Shown here: positions 42,031-51,259 of the stretch, piece after piece
Position numbering within the stretch: the stretch's first letter is position 1
Layout of the letters: the number at the start of each line of letters is the position of its first letter
Assembly: GCF_000876655.1 (NCBI RefSeq)
Contig: NZ_JYCN01000026.1
Location: 310,001 to 374,000 of the forward strand
Reading direction: 5' to 3'
DNA length: 64,000 bases
Origin: Arthrobacter sp. SPG23
GTDB lineage: Bacteria > Actinomycetota > Actinomycetes > Actinomycetales > Micrococcaceae
The notes under the pieces: model-generated
What the model was told of the DNA's origin: nothing
The model's database searches: none
What the model saw: only the letters and a program-made list of their open reading frames with translations
Program-made: the position numbers and the translations under genes

Positions 42031-44553
42031 GGTGGGGATGATGCGGAACAGGAACTTGGTCCGGACCATCGCCCACAGCAGCGCCACGATCAGGGCGTAG
42101 GCCGCAGTGTTCAGCCAGATGTTTCCCTGCTGCAGTGCCGGGATGTTGGCCACCACGGCGATCAGGACCACGTGCATGATGAAGACGTACAGCGTGGCCT
42201 GCCCCAGCGGGATCAGCAGCCAGCCCACCGCACGTTCAATCGGCTTCCAGTAGGCGGTGAGGAGCGCGTAGGCCGTCACCAGGAGGGTGAGCACATTCAG
42301 GAGCCGCCCCGGTTCCAAGTAGGTCCGCCCGAAGAGCTGGTCGTAGACGGCGCGGTAATTCGCGTCGGAGGTCAGGGCGAGGCGCACGTCGTATTGGTTG
42401 GCCAGGTACGGGTTTGCCCAGGACATCAGTGCAAAGGCCACGGTGATAGCCGCACAGACGCCCACCACCCACCGGTGCGCGGACAGCCAGGCCACGACGG
42501 TCCGCCGGTAGTAGCCGCCCACCAGGCCCAGCACGAACAGGACCTGCCACACCATCAGCGGGAAGGAATCCTCGAACTGCGACGGCAGGATACGGAACCG
42601 GAACACGGTGCCGGCGATGTACAGCGCCGTGGTGGCCACCAGGACCCACAGCACCTTGCCCCGGGCCAGCGCCAGCAGGATCAGCGGGCTGACCAGGAGC
42701 ATGATCACGTAGAGCCCCATCACGTTGAACTGCCATGGCCCGAACTGCAGGAGCAGCACCGCAGGGATGACGGCCCCGGACACCGGGAACTGCAACAGGC
42801 CCTGCATGCCGCTGTAGAGGTCGTAGGTCCTGCCCGCTCCCGACCTGCCGGCGCCGCCGGTGCCCTGGTCCGTGAACGTGGTCAGCACATCCGAGTTGAA
42901 GAGCGGAACGAGGCTGAGGAGGAACACGAGGGCAACAACTGCCAGCGCCGTGACGTACAGCTTGCCTGCCCGCCTGCCGGTTTTCTGCGCGACCTCGCCG
43001 ATGTTGCCTTGGGCCTTGGGTCCGTAGACCATCCCCAGCACCAGCCCGGACAGCAGCACGAACAGCTCGGCGCCGGACACAAAGCCGACGGTTTCCTGGG
43101 TGAGCAGCTGGAAGAGGGACGTCATGCCCACGTGGTTCACCACCACGAACAGGATGGCCACCCCGCGCATCAGGTCCACCCGGGAATCGCGCGAGGACTT
43201 GTCCGAATACATCCAGCCCTTTGCCGGGCGCAATCGCACCGGCAGGAACCACAGCAGGAGCGCGCCCGCCAGCACCGCCGCCGCCACGATCGCCGCCGGA
43301 ACACCGGACAGCGTATTGCCGGGCACCCCGCCCAGCCCCTGCACGGTGTCGGTGACCGGCCCGGTGACCAGCGTGGACTCCTTGGCGGCCGCGGCGGCGG
43401 CCTCTGCCACGTCCGCGTTCCGGGTGAGGCGCCAGTCAATGATGGTGTTGCCGGCGTCCCCCACTTCTGTCTTCTCGTCCCAGACGATGGCGGCGATCCG
43501 CTCCAGCTTGCCCGGGGCGGCCTCCCCCAGGACCTGCCTCCACCAGCCGGGCTTGATGTCGGCTTCCGACGGGCCGCCCGCCGACGGGCTGAAGTAAGCC
43601 GCCGTCTGGAGCAGCAGCGGTTTGTCCCGCCTAACTGCGTAGGACTCGTAGAAGTTGGATTCACCGCCGTCGGACTGGCCGGCCTCAACGGAGGCGGCCC
43701 CCCGGGCAGTCCCGGTCAGCAGCGAGGCCAGCTCCCCGTCCTTGGGCAGCGTGTTCACGGCGGCTCCCCCGCCGGTGTCGTCGTGCAGTGCCGTCAGGCC
43801 TGCCCAGTCAACGGCGTCGTCTCCCGGGTAGTACGGGGCATACGGGGCGTCCGCGCCGTTCCAGGCGCCGTCGGAATTCGTGTCCAGTGCGGCGAAACCG
43901 GGGGTGCCGGGCGCCGGGGCATCGCGGTTCCTGGTGAACGGGTAATCCCGTGCCTGGAACGGCTGCCACACCATCACCGCGTTTGATTCCGATGCGAACG
44001 CCTGGGCCACGGCCCGGTACGCCGGCACGTAGTCCCCGGGTTGCTGGCCCCAGGGCACCCAGCTTGAGTTCATGTCCGGCGCGAAGCGGATCAGCAGCTT
44101 ACCGGGGAAGCCCTTCGCGAGTTCCTCGAACTGTCCGGCAAAATCGGCAGCGCCGGCCGCGGTCACCTCCGCGAGCGGGATTGTGGGATTCACGGAGAGC
44201 AGCGCGTGGGCCCCGGAGGCGGCGCTCTGGGCCAGGAACTCCCGCAAGTAGCCTTTTTCGCCGTCTTTGAGAGGAAAGGAGACGTCGTGGCCGAGGACAG
44301 CCGGAGTGGCCTGCAGCCGCGCGGCGAACCCTGCGGCGTCGTCCTCGCCCCATTCCAGCACGCCGCCCAGGAGCGGCTTTCCGGATGATGCACCGAGGTC
44401 CTCACCGCTGTTAAGGTTCGACGCCGGGACGGCGGCCTGCGCTGCCACGCCGGCTGGCGCTGCCACGGCGGCCTGCACGGTTCCGGCCGGCAGGAAGAGC
44501 ACCAGCGCGAGCAGGAGCACCGCCACCCTCAGGGTGGTTTTATGCGGATTCAC
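42028..44553 (-). CDS. Fusion of a GH26-like domain and an OpgC-type acyltransferase membrane domain
   Basis: The 841-residue protein starts with GTG at 44553 and a signal peptide ('LRVAVLLLALVLFLPAGTVQAA'). Residues about 40-400 resemble a GH26 beta-mannanase fold ('LLIRFAPDMNSSWVPWGQQPGDY', 'AVMVWQPFQA'), but the usual catalytic HExN Glu is Asp ('PDMN'). After a helix near 430, residues about 465-830 form an OpgC domain with about 10 helices: 'RVDLMRGVAILFVVVNHVG' and 'FVSGAELFVLLSGLVLGMVYG'. It probably modifies a cell-surface glucan at the membrane, with the outer domain binding or cutting the glycan. It overlaps the kinase gene by 14 bases. Confidence 0.85.
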   Translation of the reverse strand: MNPHKTTLRVAVLLLALVLFLPAGTVQAAVAAPAGVAAQAAVPASNLNSGEDLGASSGKPLLGGVLEWGEDDAAGFAARLQATPAVLGHDVSFPLKDGEKGYLREFLAQSAASGAHALLSVNPTIPLAEVTAAGAADFAGQFEELAKGFPGKLLIRFAPDMNSSWVPWGQQPGDYVPAYRAVAQAFASESNAVMVWQPFQARDYPFTRNRDAPAPGTPGFAALDTNSDGAWNGADAPYAPYYPGDDAVDWAGLTALHDDTGGGAAVNTLPKDGELASLLTGTARGAASVEAGQSDGGESNFYESYAVRRDKPLLLQTAAYFSPSAGGPSEADIKPGWWRQVLGEAAPGKLERIAAIVWDEKTEVGDAGNTIIDWRLTRNADVAEAAAAAAKESTLVTGPVTDTVQGLGGVPGNTLSGVPAAIVAAAVLAGALLLWFLPVRLRPAKGWMYSDKSSRDSRVDLMRGVAILFVVVNHVGMTSLFQLLTQETVGFVSGAELFVLLSGLVLGMVYGPKAQGNIGEVAQKTGRRAGKLYVTALAVVALVFLLSLVPLFNSDVLTTFTDQGTGGAGRSGAGRTYDLYSGMQGLLQFPVSGAVIPAVLLLQFGPWQFNVMGLYVIMLLVSPLILLALARGKVLWVLVATTALYIAGTVFRFRILPSQFEDSFPLMVWQVLFVLGLVGGYYRRTVVAWLSAHRWVVGVCAAITVAFALMSWANPYLANQYDVRLALTSDANYRAVYDQLFGRTYLEPGRLLNVLTLLVTAYALLTAYWKPIERAVGWLLIPLGQATLYVFIMHVVLIAVVANIPALQQGNIWLNTAAYALIVALLWAMVRTKFLFRIIPT

Positions 44554-45775
44554 GCGGGCCGCCTTTCGGGAAGAGGGCAGAAACAGTTGTTCCGCCGCCC
44601 GGTGTTTCGGTGAGGGAGAGTTCTCCGCCGTGCGACTGCACGATCCGCACGCACGTGGCCAGCCCCAGCCCCGACCCGGGGGCGTCACCGGGACGATGCA
44701 GCCGCACCAGTGGTTCAAGGACCCGTTCGCGGTCCGCGGCGCCGATGCCCTTGCCGTTGTCCGACACGCGGAGGGTGACGCCGCGCTCGTCGGCCAACGC
44801 AGAGACGCTGACCTTGAGGTCCTGGCCGGCGCGGCGGTAGTTGGATGCATTGCCGAGGAGGTTCTGCAGCAGGGTCCGCAGCTGTGCAGGGTCTGCCATC
44901 AGTTCCGCGTCCTCGCAGTCCAGTTCGGTGTTGCCGCCGAATCCGTCGCCCAGGTCGCTGACCGCCGCTGCGACCGCGCCTTTCAGGGACACCGGCCGGG
45001 GACGCAGCGCGCCGCCCACCCGGGAGTAGCTGAGGACGTCGTCGAGCATGGAGAGCATCCGGCGCCCGCTGCCGCCGATGCGCTGCAGGTAGCCAGCCGC
45101 CGGACTGTCCGGACGGATGTCATCGTCGTCCTCGCTCAGCTCTACATAGCCAAGGATCGTGGTGAGCGGGATGCGCAGGTCATGGCTGACCCGTCCGGCG
45201 AATTCGGCGAGCTTGCGGTTGCTGCGCCCCAGTTCTTCCAGTGCATGCTGGAGCTGCAGGGTGCGATGCTGCAACTCCAGTACTTCCACCACCTGCGCCG
45301 CCAGGACATCCAGCATGGCCGTCTCTTCGGCGGAGAGGGTGGCCGGAGCATCGGAAAAGACGCAGAGGGAGCCCAGCGCGAAGCCGGAGCTGGTCCGCAG
45401 CGGCGACGACGCGTAGAACCGGACGCTGGCGATCTCTCCGGTCACAAACGGGTGGTCCGCAAATCTCGGGTCCACGGAAGCGTCAGGCACCACGGTGGTA
45501 CCGCCCTGCTGGAAGACCTTGGCGCACATCGAGTCCTCCCGTGCGCACAGTCCGGGTTTCAGGCCCGCGGCCGCAAGCTGGACCTGCTGGCCGGGAGTGA
45601 TGATGTTGACGACGCTGAAGGGGACGCCGCACAGCTTCGCGGCAAGGTCCACCAGGAAGTTCAGGGCACGCGCTGTGCTGGCATCCGGGCTTTCCCCTAG
45701 AAGGCCGTATTCCCCCAACACGGAGCGCCGGTCCAGGGCAGCGCTCACAAGGCTGCGCCCATCTGCTTGAGCCAC
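44540..45775 (-). CDS. GAF-domain sensor histidine kinase
   Basis: The 411-residue cytoplasmic kinase starts with GTG at 45775 after GGAGGG; the much longer frame is antisense to uraD and rejected. A GAF domain covers about 40-160 ('VNIITPGQQVQLAAAG', 'FALGSLCVFSDAPATLS'). H198 in 'RVSHDLRIPLTTILGYVEL' is the phosphorylation site. The ATPase has the N box 'LLQNLLGNASNY', G1 'VSDNGKGIG' and G2 'GSGLGLATCVRIV'. There is no membrane helix and no response regulator nearby, so it is an orphan. It overlaps the GH26-OpgC gene, suggesting co-expression with a cell-surface function. Confidence 0.9.
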   Translation of the reverse strand: MAQADGRSLVSAALDRRSVLGEYGLLGESPDASTARALNFLVDLAAKLCGVPFSVVNIITPGQQVQLAAAGLKPGLCAREDSMCAKVFQQGGTTVVPDASVDPRFADHPFVTGEIASVRFYASSPLRTSSGFALGSLCVFSDAPATLSAEETAMLDVLAAQVVEVLELQHRTLQLQHALEELGRSNRKLAEFAGRVSHDLRIPLTTILGYVELSEDDDDIRPDSPAAGYLQRIGGSGRRMLSMLDDVLSYSRVGGALRPRPVSLKGAVAAAVSDLGDGFGGNTELDCEDAELMADPAQLRTLLQNLLGNASNYRRAGQDLKVSVSALADERGVTLRVSDNGKGIGAADRERVLEPLVRLHRPGDAPGSGLGLATCVRIVQSHGGELSLTETPGGGTTVSALFPKGGPRESA

Positions 45776-45899
45776 GTGCGTCCCTCCCACATCCAGGACA
45801 GCCGGCCAAGCGCCGCAGTCCCCCCAGCAGGAGTCTAGCGGAGCTGATCGCCGCCGGCCGGGGTGGGGTAGTCTCTTGACACCAGCCGCAAATTTCAGG

Positions 45900-45942
45900 T
45901 TGACTATTACGCATGCTGAAATAACAGTTCCATGATGCGGAA
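45900..45942 (+). promoter_or_regulatory. Probable uraD-uraH promoter with an adjacent dyad
   Basis: TTGACT (45900-45905) and TAACAG (45922-45927), 16 bases apart, form a fair promoter. TTCC-N7-GGAA at 45928-45942 follows at once and could be an operator for a uric-acid or ureide regulator. The rest of 45776-46057 holds nothing I recognise. Confidence 0.45.
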
Positions 45943-46057
45943 TGTAGCGAGACGTAGCAGCCATGAATTGGCCTGCGGCATCCACTGCACCGGGGCACTC
46001 CCTTTTCCGCATAGCCGACGCCATGGATGCCAGCATTTGCACGAGGGATGAACAAGC

Positions 46058-46555
46058 ATGCAGCTTGCCGTATTCAACGGGGCGGACCGCGCGGAAGTCA
46101 CCGCGGCACTTCGCCCCTGCATCGACGTCCAGCGCTGGGTGGACCAGATCGCGGATGCACGACCCTTTGCCAGCAGCAAGGCCCTGCTGGACTTCGCCCG
46201 CGACGCCGCGGCCCCGTTCACTCCGGACGAGGTGGAGTCTGCCATGGCCCACCATCCGCGGATCGGGGAACGGCCCACGGCTTCCACCACCGAGGCGTCC
46301 ATGTCCCGCTCGGAACAGGCCGGAGTGGATCCCGCGGACCAGGACATCACCAAGGCACTGGCCGAGGGTAACCGTGCCTACGAGGAAAAGTTCGGCCGGG
46401 TCTTCCTGATCCGGGCCGCCGGACGCACTGCGCCGGAAATCCTGGCCGCGCTGCACGAGCGCCTTAACCACACCCGCCAAGAAGAAGACGCCATAGTGGC
46501 CCAGCAGTTGCGCGAAATAGCGCTGCTCCGGCTCGAAGGAGTGATCAGCGAATGA
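46058..46555 (+). CDS. uraD: OHCU decarboxylase (2-oxo-4-hydroxy-4-carboxy-5-ureidoimidazoline decarboxylase)
   Basis: Third step of urate breakdown, giving S-allantoin. The 165-residue helical protein shows the family's 'CIDVQRWVDQIADARPFASSKALLDFARDA', 'AHHPRIGERP' and 'NRAYEEKFGRVFLIRAAGR'. It overlaps uraH by 4 bases (ATGA). The oxidase that starts the route (uricase or an HpxO-like enzyme) is not in the window, so these two genes may serve a urate module elsewhere. Confidence 0.93.
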   Translation: MQLAVFNGADRAEVTAALRPCIDVQRWVDQIADARPFASSKALLDFARDAAAPFTPDEVESAMAHHPRIGERPTASTTEASMSRSEQAGVDPADQDITKALAEGNRAYEEKFGRVFLIRAAGRTAPEILAALHERLNHTRQEEDAIVAQQLREIALLRLEGVISE

Positions 46556-46893
46556 CCGTTTCACAGGTGACCACCCACATCCTGGACACCGGCGCCGGGC
46601 GCCCGGCTGCCGGCGTCGCCGTCGGGCTTTACGCGCGCGACGGCGGCGCCTGGAACCTCGTCGCGTCGGGCACCACCGATGCTGACGGCCGGGCGAAGGA
46701 CCTCGGCCCGGAGCTTCTCCCCGCCGGGACGTACCGGCTGAACTTCTCCACGGGCGCCTACTACGAGGGCCTGGGCACCGCCACGTTCTTCCCGGAAGTG
46801 GACCTGGTGTTCACCGTGTCCGACGCCGGCGAGCACTACCATGTGCCGCTGCTCCTGAGCCCGTTCGCCTACTCGACGTACCGCGGCAGCTAG
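46552..46893 (+). CDS. uraH: 5-hydroxyisourate hydrolase (transthyretin-like)
   Basis: Hydrolyses 5-hydroxyisourate to OHCU, the substrate of UraD. The 113-residue transthyretin-like protein has 'VTTHILDTGAGRPAAGVAVGLY' (HILD motif), 'FFPEVDLVF' and the signature C-terminal 'HYHVPLLLSPFAYSTYRGS'. It starts at ATG 46552, inside the uraD stop. Confidence 0.96.
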   Translation: MTVSQVTTHILDTGAGRPAAGVAVGLYARDGGAWNLVASGTTDADGRAKDLGPELLPAGTYRLNFSTGAYYEGLGTATFFPEVDLVFTVSDAGEHYHVPLLLSPFAYSTYRGS

Positions 46894-46944
46894 GCACTGG
46901 CGGGGCGGCCAACCCATTCAATCCCGGGCAGTAGGCTAGAAGGC

Positions 46945-47295
46945 ATGGCTTCTGAAGACACCCCCGCCGAGAGGCGCGAAATCACCGTGCGCCGAGCACC
47001 CAAATACGTGCCGTTCCTCATACTTGGCGGACTCGTGGGCATCATCGTGGCGGCGGTCATCGCGTTTGCGTTGCCCGGAGACCCGAGCTACGAACCCAGC
47101 TCCGTCTTCGGCTTCTTCCTGGTCCTGTTCGGCGCCGGCGGCGTGATTTTGGGCGCCATTGTGGCGCTCCTGCTGGACCGGCTCAGCGTCCGCCGCGCCG
47201 AGCACGCCGTCGTCGAGGCCGTCCCGGAAGAGGCCCCGGGCAACGAAACGGACGACGGCGATGCCGGCGGCGCCGCGGCCGGCCGTCAGTCATAA
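46945..47295 (+). CDS. Small membrane protein, function unknown
   Basis: The 116-residue protein has a basic N-terminus ('EITVRRAPKYVP'), two helices ('FLILGGLVGIIVAAVIAFAL' and 'VFGFFLVLFGAGGVILGAIVALLL') and an acidic tail. It looks like the actinobacterial membrane protein often found just before purF. It ends 47 bases before purF. No function can be assigned. Confidence 0.75.
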   Translation: MASEDTPAERREITVRRAPKYVPFLILGGLVGIIVAAVIAFALPGDPSYEPSSVFGFFLVLFGAGGVILGAIVALLLDRLSVRRAEHAVVEAVPEEAPGNETDDGDAGGAAAGRQS

Positions 47296-47342
47296 ACGGG
47301 CGGCCGGAAAAGTCCTACCCCATCACGTGAGATAATCGACCA

Positions 47343-49001
47343 GTGGCACGCGGCGATGGAAAACTTTCTCATGATCTTCTCCCTGGCGAAAAAGGCCCCC
47401 AGGACGCTTGCGGCGTCTTCGGGGTCTGGGCACCAGGTGAAGAAGTAGCAAAACTCACCTATTACGGGCTGTATGCATTGCAGCACCGCGGTCAGGAGTC
47501 GGCTGGCATAGCAACCAGCGACGGCAAGCGGATCAACGTCTATAAGGACATGGGGCTCGTATCCCAGGTCTTCGACGAGACCACGCTGAACACCTTGACC
47601 GGGCACCTGGCCGTCGGCCACTGCCGCTATTCCACTACCGGCGCCAGCCACTGGGCCAACGCCCAGCCCACGCTTGGCGCCACCGCCACGGGCACCGTGG
47701 CCCTCGCCCACAACGGCAACCTCACCAACACCGCCGAGCTCAATGCCATGATCATTGAGCGCAACGGCGGCCAGCTCAGCGGCGAAATGAAGCAGGGCAA
47801 CACCTCGGACACCGCCCTGGTCACGGCACTGCTCGAGGGCGAAGAGGGCAAGTCCCTCGAACAGACCGCCATCGAGCTGCTGCCCAAGATCAAGGGCGGC
47901 TTCTGCTTCGTCTTTATGGACGAGGGCACCCTCTACGCGGCCCGTGACACCTACGGCATCCGCCCGCTGGTCCTCGGCCGGCTGGAGCGCGGCTGGGTGG
48001 TGGCCTCCGAGCAGTCGGCCCTGGCCACCGTGGGCGCCAGCTTCATCCGCGAAATCGAACCCGGCGAATTCATCGCCATCGACGAAGAAGGCGTGCGGTC
48101 CCAGCGCTTTGCAGAGCCGACGCCGGCGGGCTGCGTTTTCGAGTACGTCTACCTTGCGCGTCCGGACGCCGCCATTGCGGGACGCTCCGTGTACGAGTCC
48201 CGCGTGGAGATGGGCCGCCAGCTGGCCCGCGAAAACACCCAGGAAGCGGACATCGTCATCCCGGTTCCCGAGTCCGGAACCCCCGCTGCCGTGGGCTACG
48301 CCGAGGAATCCGGCATCCCGTTCGCCCACGGCTTCGTCAAGAACTCCTACGTGGGCCGCACGTTCATCCAGCCCTCGCAGACCCTGCGCCAGCTGGGCAT
48401 CCGGCTCAAGCTCAACGCCCTCGAGTCCGTGATCCGCGGCAAGCGCGTTGTGGTGGTGGACGACTCGATCGTCCGCGGCAACACCCAGCGCGCCATCGTC
48501 CGGATGCTCCGCGAAGCCGGGGCCGCTGCGGTGCACGTGAAGATCTCCTCCCCGCCGGTGCAGTGGCCGTGCTTCTACGGCATCGACTTCGCGTCCCGCG
48601 CGGAATTGATCGCCAACGGCGCCACCATTGAGGAAATCTCCCAGGCCATCGGCGCCGATTCGCTGGCGTACATCTCGGAAGACGGCATGATCGGCGCCAC
48701 CCAGCAGCCGCGCGAACGCCTCTGCACGGCCTGCTTCACCGGCAAGTACCCCATCGAACTTCCGGGTTCGGACAAGCTGGGGAAGAACCTGCTGGAGCGC
48801 ACGGACCTCGGCGGCCTGCCCGCAGCAGGGTCCGCCGCTTCGGCCGGCCCCGCTGCCGAAGCCTCCGTGGCTGTTGACTCCGCCGAGGACCCGGCCGGGA
48901 AGCCCGGCGCCACGGGCTGCGATCCGGGACCGGACGCCGAGTTCGAGAACCTGCTGACCGACGCCGACCGTCTGACCGCTGACAAGAAAGAGTCCGTATG
49001 A
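47343..49001 (+). CDS. purF: Amidophosphoribosyltransferase
   Basis: First committed step of purine synthesis. The 552-residue protein has a short propeptide ending before the nucleophile C23 ('GPQDACGVFGVWAP'), the Ntn glutaminase domain ('LYALQHRGQESAGIA', 'GHCRYSTTGAS'), and a PRPP site 'VVVVDDSIVRGNT'. C-terminal cysteines fit an iron-sulfur enzyme. About 60 residues of Ala/Pro-rich tail follow the domain. It starts with GTG at 47343 and ends with the purM ATGA overlap. Confidence 0.97.
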   Translation: MARGDGKLSHDLLPGEKGPQDACGVFGVWAPGEEVAKLTYYGLYALQHRGQESAGIATSDGKRINVYKDMGLVSQVFDETTLNTLTGHLAVGHCRYSTTGASHWANAQPTLGATATGTVALAHNGNLTNTAELNAMIIERNGGQLSGEMKQGNTSDTALVTALLEGEEGKSLEQTAIELLPKIKGGFCFVFMDEGTLYAARDTYGIRPLVLGRLERGWVVASEQSALATVGASFIREIEPGEFIAIDEEGVRSQRFAEPTPAGCVFEYVYLARPDAAIAGRSVYESRVEMGRQLARENTQEADIVIPVPESGTPAAVGYAEESGIPFAHGFVKNSYVGRTFIQPSQTLRQLGIRLKLNALESVIRGKRVVVVDDSIVRGNTQRAIVRMLREAGAAAVHVKISSPPVQWPCFYGIDFASRAELIANGATIEEISQAIGADSLAYISEDGMIGATQQPRERLCTACFTGKYPIELPGSDKLGKNLLERTDLGGLPAAGSAASAGPAAEASVAVDSAEDPAGKPGATGCDPGPDAEFENLLTDADRLTADKKESV

Positions 49002-50155
49002 CTTCCGCATCCTCGTCCGCCCGTAACTCACAGAACGCCGCCGGGATCACGTACGCCTCTGCCGGGGTTGACGTCGAAGCGGGAGACCGCGCCGTCGAAC
49101 TGATGAAGGACGCCGTCAAGGCGACCCACAACTCCTCGGTGATCGGCGGCGTCGGCGGCTTCGCCGGGCTGTACGACGTCTCGAAGCTCCTCACCTTCAA
49201 GCGGCCGCTGCTCGCAACCTCCACGGACGGCGTGGGCACCAAGGTGGCCATTGCGCAGGCCATGGACATCCACGACACCATCGGCTTCGACCTGGTGGGC
49301 ATGGTGGTGGACGACATCGTCGTGGTGGGAGCCGAGCCGCTCTACATGACCGACTACATCGCCTGCGGCAAGGTTGTGCCCGAGCGCATCGCGGACATCG
49401 TCCGCGGCATCGCAGCAGCCTGTTCCGTGGCCGGCACCGCCCTGGTGGGCGGCGAAACCGCAGAGCACCCGGGCCTGCTGGGTGAAAACGAGTACGACGT
49501 CGCCGGTGCCGCCACCGGTGTTGTCGAGGCCGACGCCCTGCTGGGTCCGGACCGCGTCCGCGCCGGCGACGTCGTGATAGGCATGGCGTCCTCCGGCCTG
49601 CACTCCAACGGCTACTCCCTGGTCCGCCGCGTCATCAACCACGCCGGCTGGGCCCTGGACCGTCAGGTCTCCGAACTCGGACGCACGCTGGGCGAGGAAC
49701 TGCTCGAGCCCACCCGCGTCTACGCCGCCGACTGCCTGGACCTGGCCCGCGCTTTCCCGCTGACGGCAGACGCATCCGTGCACGGCTTCAGCCACGTCAC
49801 CGGCGGCGGCCTTGCGGCCAACCTGGCCCGCGTCCTCCCGCAGGGCCTCATCGCCACGGTGGACCGCGCCACGTGGGAACTTCCGGCCATCTTCAAGCTG
49901 GTATCGGAACTGGGCAACGTCCCGCTGGCCGACCTCGAGCGCACCCTGAACCTCGGCGTGGGCATGGTGGCCATCGTCTCCCCCGAAGCCGCCGACGCCG
50001 CAGTGAACCGCCTCAACGACCGCGGCCTGCCGTCCTGGATCATGGGCACCGTCGAGGAGAACTCGGACTCGATCGTGAAGGCCGGCCCGGACTACGTCCA
50101 GGGTGCCAAGGGTGTTGACGGCGGCGCAGTCCGCCTGGTGAACGCCTACGCCTAA
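48998..50155 (+). CDS. purM: Phosphoribosylformylglycinamidine cyclo-ligase (AIR synthase)
   Basis: Fifth step of purine synthesis. The 385-residue protein shows 'GITYASAGVDVEAGDRAVELMK', 'LLATSTDGVGTKVAIAQAM', 'VGMVVDDIVVVGAEPLYMTDYIACG' and 'VTGGGLAANLARVLP'. It overlaps purF by 4 bases. A long hairpin follows directly. Confidence 0.97.
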   Translation: MTSASSSARNSQNAAGITYASAGVDVEAGDRAVELMKDAVKATHNSSVIGGVGGFAGLYDVSKLLTFKRPLLATSTDGVGTKVAIAQAMDIHDTIGFDLVGMVVDDIVVVGAEPLYMTDYIACGKVVPERIADIVRGIAAACSVAGTALVGGETAEHPGLLGENEYDVAGAATGVVEADALLGPDRVRAGDVVIGMASSGLHSNGYSLVRRVINHAGWALDRQVSELGRTLGEELLEPTRVYAADCLDLARAFPLTADASVHGFSHVTGGGLAANLARVLPQGLIATVDRATWELPAIFKLVSELGNVPLADLERTLNLGVGMVAIVSPEAADAAVNRLNDRGLPSWIMGTVEENSDSIVKAGPDYVQGAKGVDGGAVRLVNAYA

Positions 50156-50161
50156 ACTCTC

Positions 50162-50221
50162 ATCGAGTGCTCCGTGGCGGCCCTTTAGAGCGTTGAAAAG
50201 GGCCGTTACGGAGCACTCGAT
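50162..50221. terminator. 25-bp-stem hairpin between convergent purM and VOC genes
   Basis: ATCGAGTGCTCCGT (50162-50175) pairs with 50208-50221, and GGCCCTTT (50179-50186) pairs with 50197-50204. The 3 positions between (50176-50178 with 50205-50207) pair with two G-U pairs, so the stem is nearly continuous over 25 base pairs around a 10-base loop. It would stop transcription from either side. Confidence 0.85.
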
Positions 50222-50225
50222 CTGT

Positions 50226-51044
50226 TTAAACCTCCAGCAGGCTGAAGATCCCGCCCTGCGGGTCCCTCAGCGTGGCGACGCTTCCGGCGTCCTCATCACC
50301 GCTGCCGTCATCCTCCGGTTCAACGAGCACGACGGCGCCCGCGGCCACTGCTGCGGCCACCGCCTCCGGGATGCTTGAAACACCGAAATAGACCTGCCAG
50401 CCGGCCTGCGCCTGATCCTCCGGTTCTTCCCGGTCGCCGGCGTCGTCGTCCTGCGGCAGCGGTGCGATTCCGGCCACCTCCGCGCCGTGCACCATCAGCG
50501 TGGTGTACGTTCCGCCGTCGTCCTGCGGGTATTCGGTGACCTCGTGCCCGAACAGCTGCTGGAAGAAGGCGACGGCGGCCTGCGGTTCGGGGGTCAGGAG
50601 CTCGGCCCAGGCAAGCGCCCCGGGCTCGTTGTACCTGGCGGTGCCGGTGTGCGTCCCCGGCTGCCACACGCCGGTAGTTCCGCCGCCGGGCGGCGCAACA
50701 AACACCATCACGCCGGTATCCGCCACGTCCTCGGGACCGAACTCCAGCGTACCGCCCGCGTGCGGCGTCTCCTCGGCTACGGCTCCGGCATCACCGGCAG
50801 CGAAGTAGATGTTCCACTGCGCGGCGGTTCCGGAAGCTTCCTGGAGGGGATTCTGCGGCGCAATGACCGTGATGAGGTCATCCCCTAGGTAAGCCTTCGA
50901 ATAGCTCCGCCCGTCCGGGGTGGGGAGGTCCTCGTAGCGCCACCCGAACACGTTTGCATAGAACGACTTCGCTGCTTCCACATCCTTGGCCTGGAGGTCC
51001 GTCCAACAGATCTCGCCCGCATTGAAAGTGCTGCGCTCGGTCAT
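50226..51044 (-). CDS. Two-domain VOC-family (glyoxalase/bleomycin-resistance fold) protein
   Basis: The 272-residue protein has two vicinal-oxygen-chelate modules: 'GEICWTDLQAKDVEAAKSFYANVFGWRYED' from residue 10 and 'LAWAELLTPEPQAAVAFFQQLFGHEVTEY' from about 145, ending 'ATLRDPQGGIFSLLEV'. Two such modules are the usual size for these lactoylglutathione-lyase-like proteins of unknown substrate. An acidic stretch ('DDDAGDREEPEDQA') interrupts the second module. Start ATG 51044. Confidence 0.88.
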   Translation of the reverse strand: MTERSTFNAGEICWTDLQAKDVEAAKSFYANVFGWRYEDLPTPDGRSYSKAYLGDDLITVIAPQNPLQEASGTAAQWNIYFAAGDAGAVAEETPHAGGTLEFGPEDVADTGVMVFVAPPGGGTTGVWQPGTHTGTARYNEPGALAWAELLTPEPQAAVAFFQQLFGHEVTEYPQDDGGTYTTLMVHGAEVAGIAPLPQDDDAGDREEPEDQAQAGWQVYFGVSSIPEAVAAAVAAGAVVLVEPEDDGSGDEDAGSVATLRDPQGGIFSLLEV

Positions 51045-51089
51045 AAAATTCTTTCCCTTCGACCCGAACAGTGTAGGCACACAGCAGAA

Positions 51090-51134
51090 AGGCCCGTCAG
51101 GGCACACCGGAAGCCGGCGCGCCCTGACGGGCCT
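51090..51134 (-). terminator. Terminator after the DUF3073 gene
   Basis: On the minus strand a 14-base perfect stem (51121-51134 with 51090-51103) and 17-base loop is followed by TTTCTGC. It lies between the DUF3073 gene and the VOC gene. A second short perfect palindrome, CAGCACCC-G-GGGTGCTG, lies at 51147-51163. Confidence 0.75.
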
Positions 51135-51259
51135 GATATCTGGGTTCAGCACCCGGGGTGCTGGAAAAGAAGAGCCGAAGGATCGTACGGATCACTGTGG
51201 TGAATAGTACGACGGCGGCAGGCCACTGAGTGCCCTACGGCAGGTCCAGTGGTCGACAA

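Noticed and set aside
45776..46564. N-terminal extension of the kinase frame
   Set aside because: It is antisense to uraD and crosses the likely promoter; the GTG at 45775 has a good ribosome-binding site.
50162..50221. Long palindrome considered as an IS end or attachment site
   Set aside because: No transposase, integrase or target duplication; position between convergent stops fits a bidirectional terminator.
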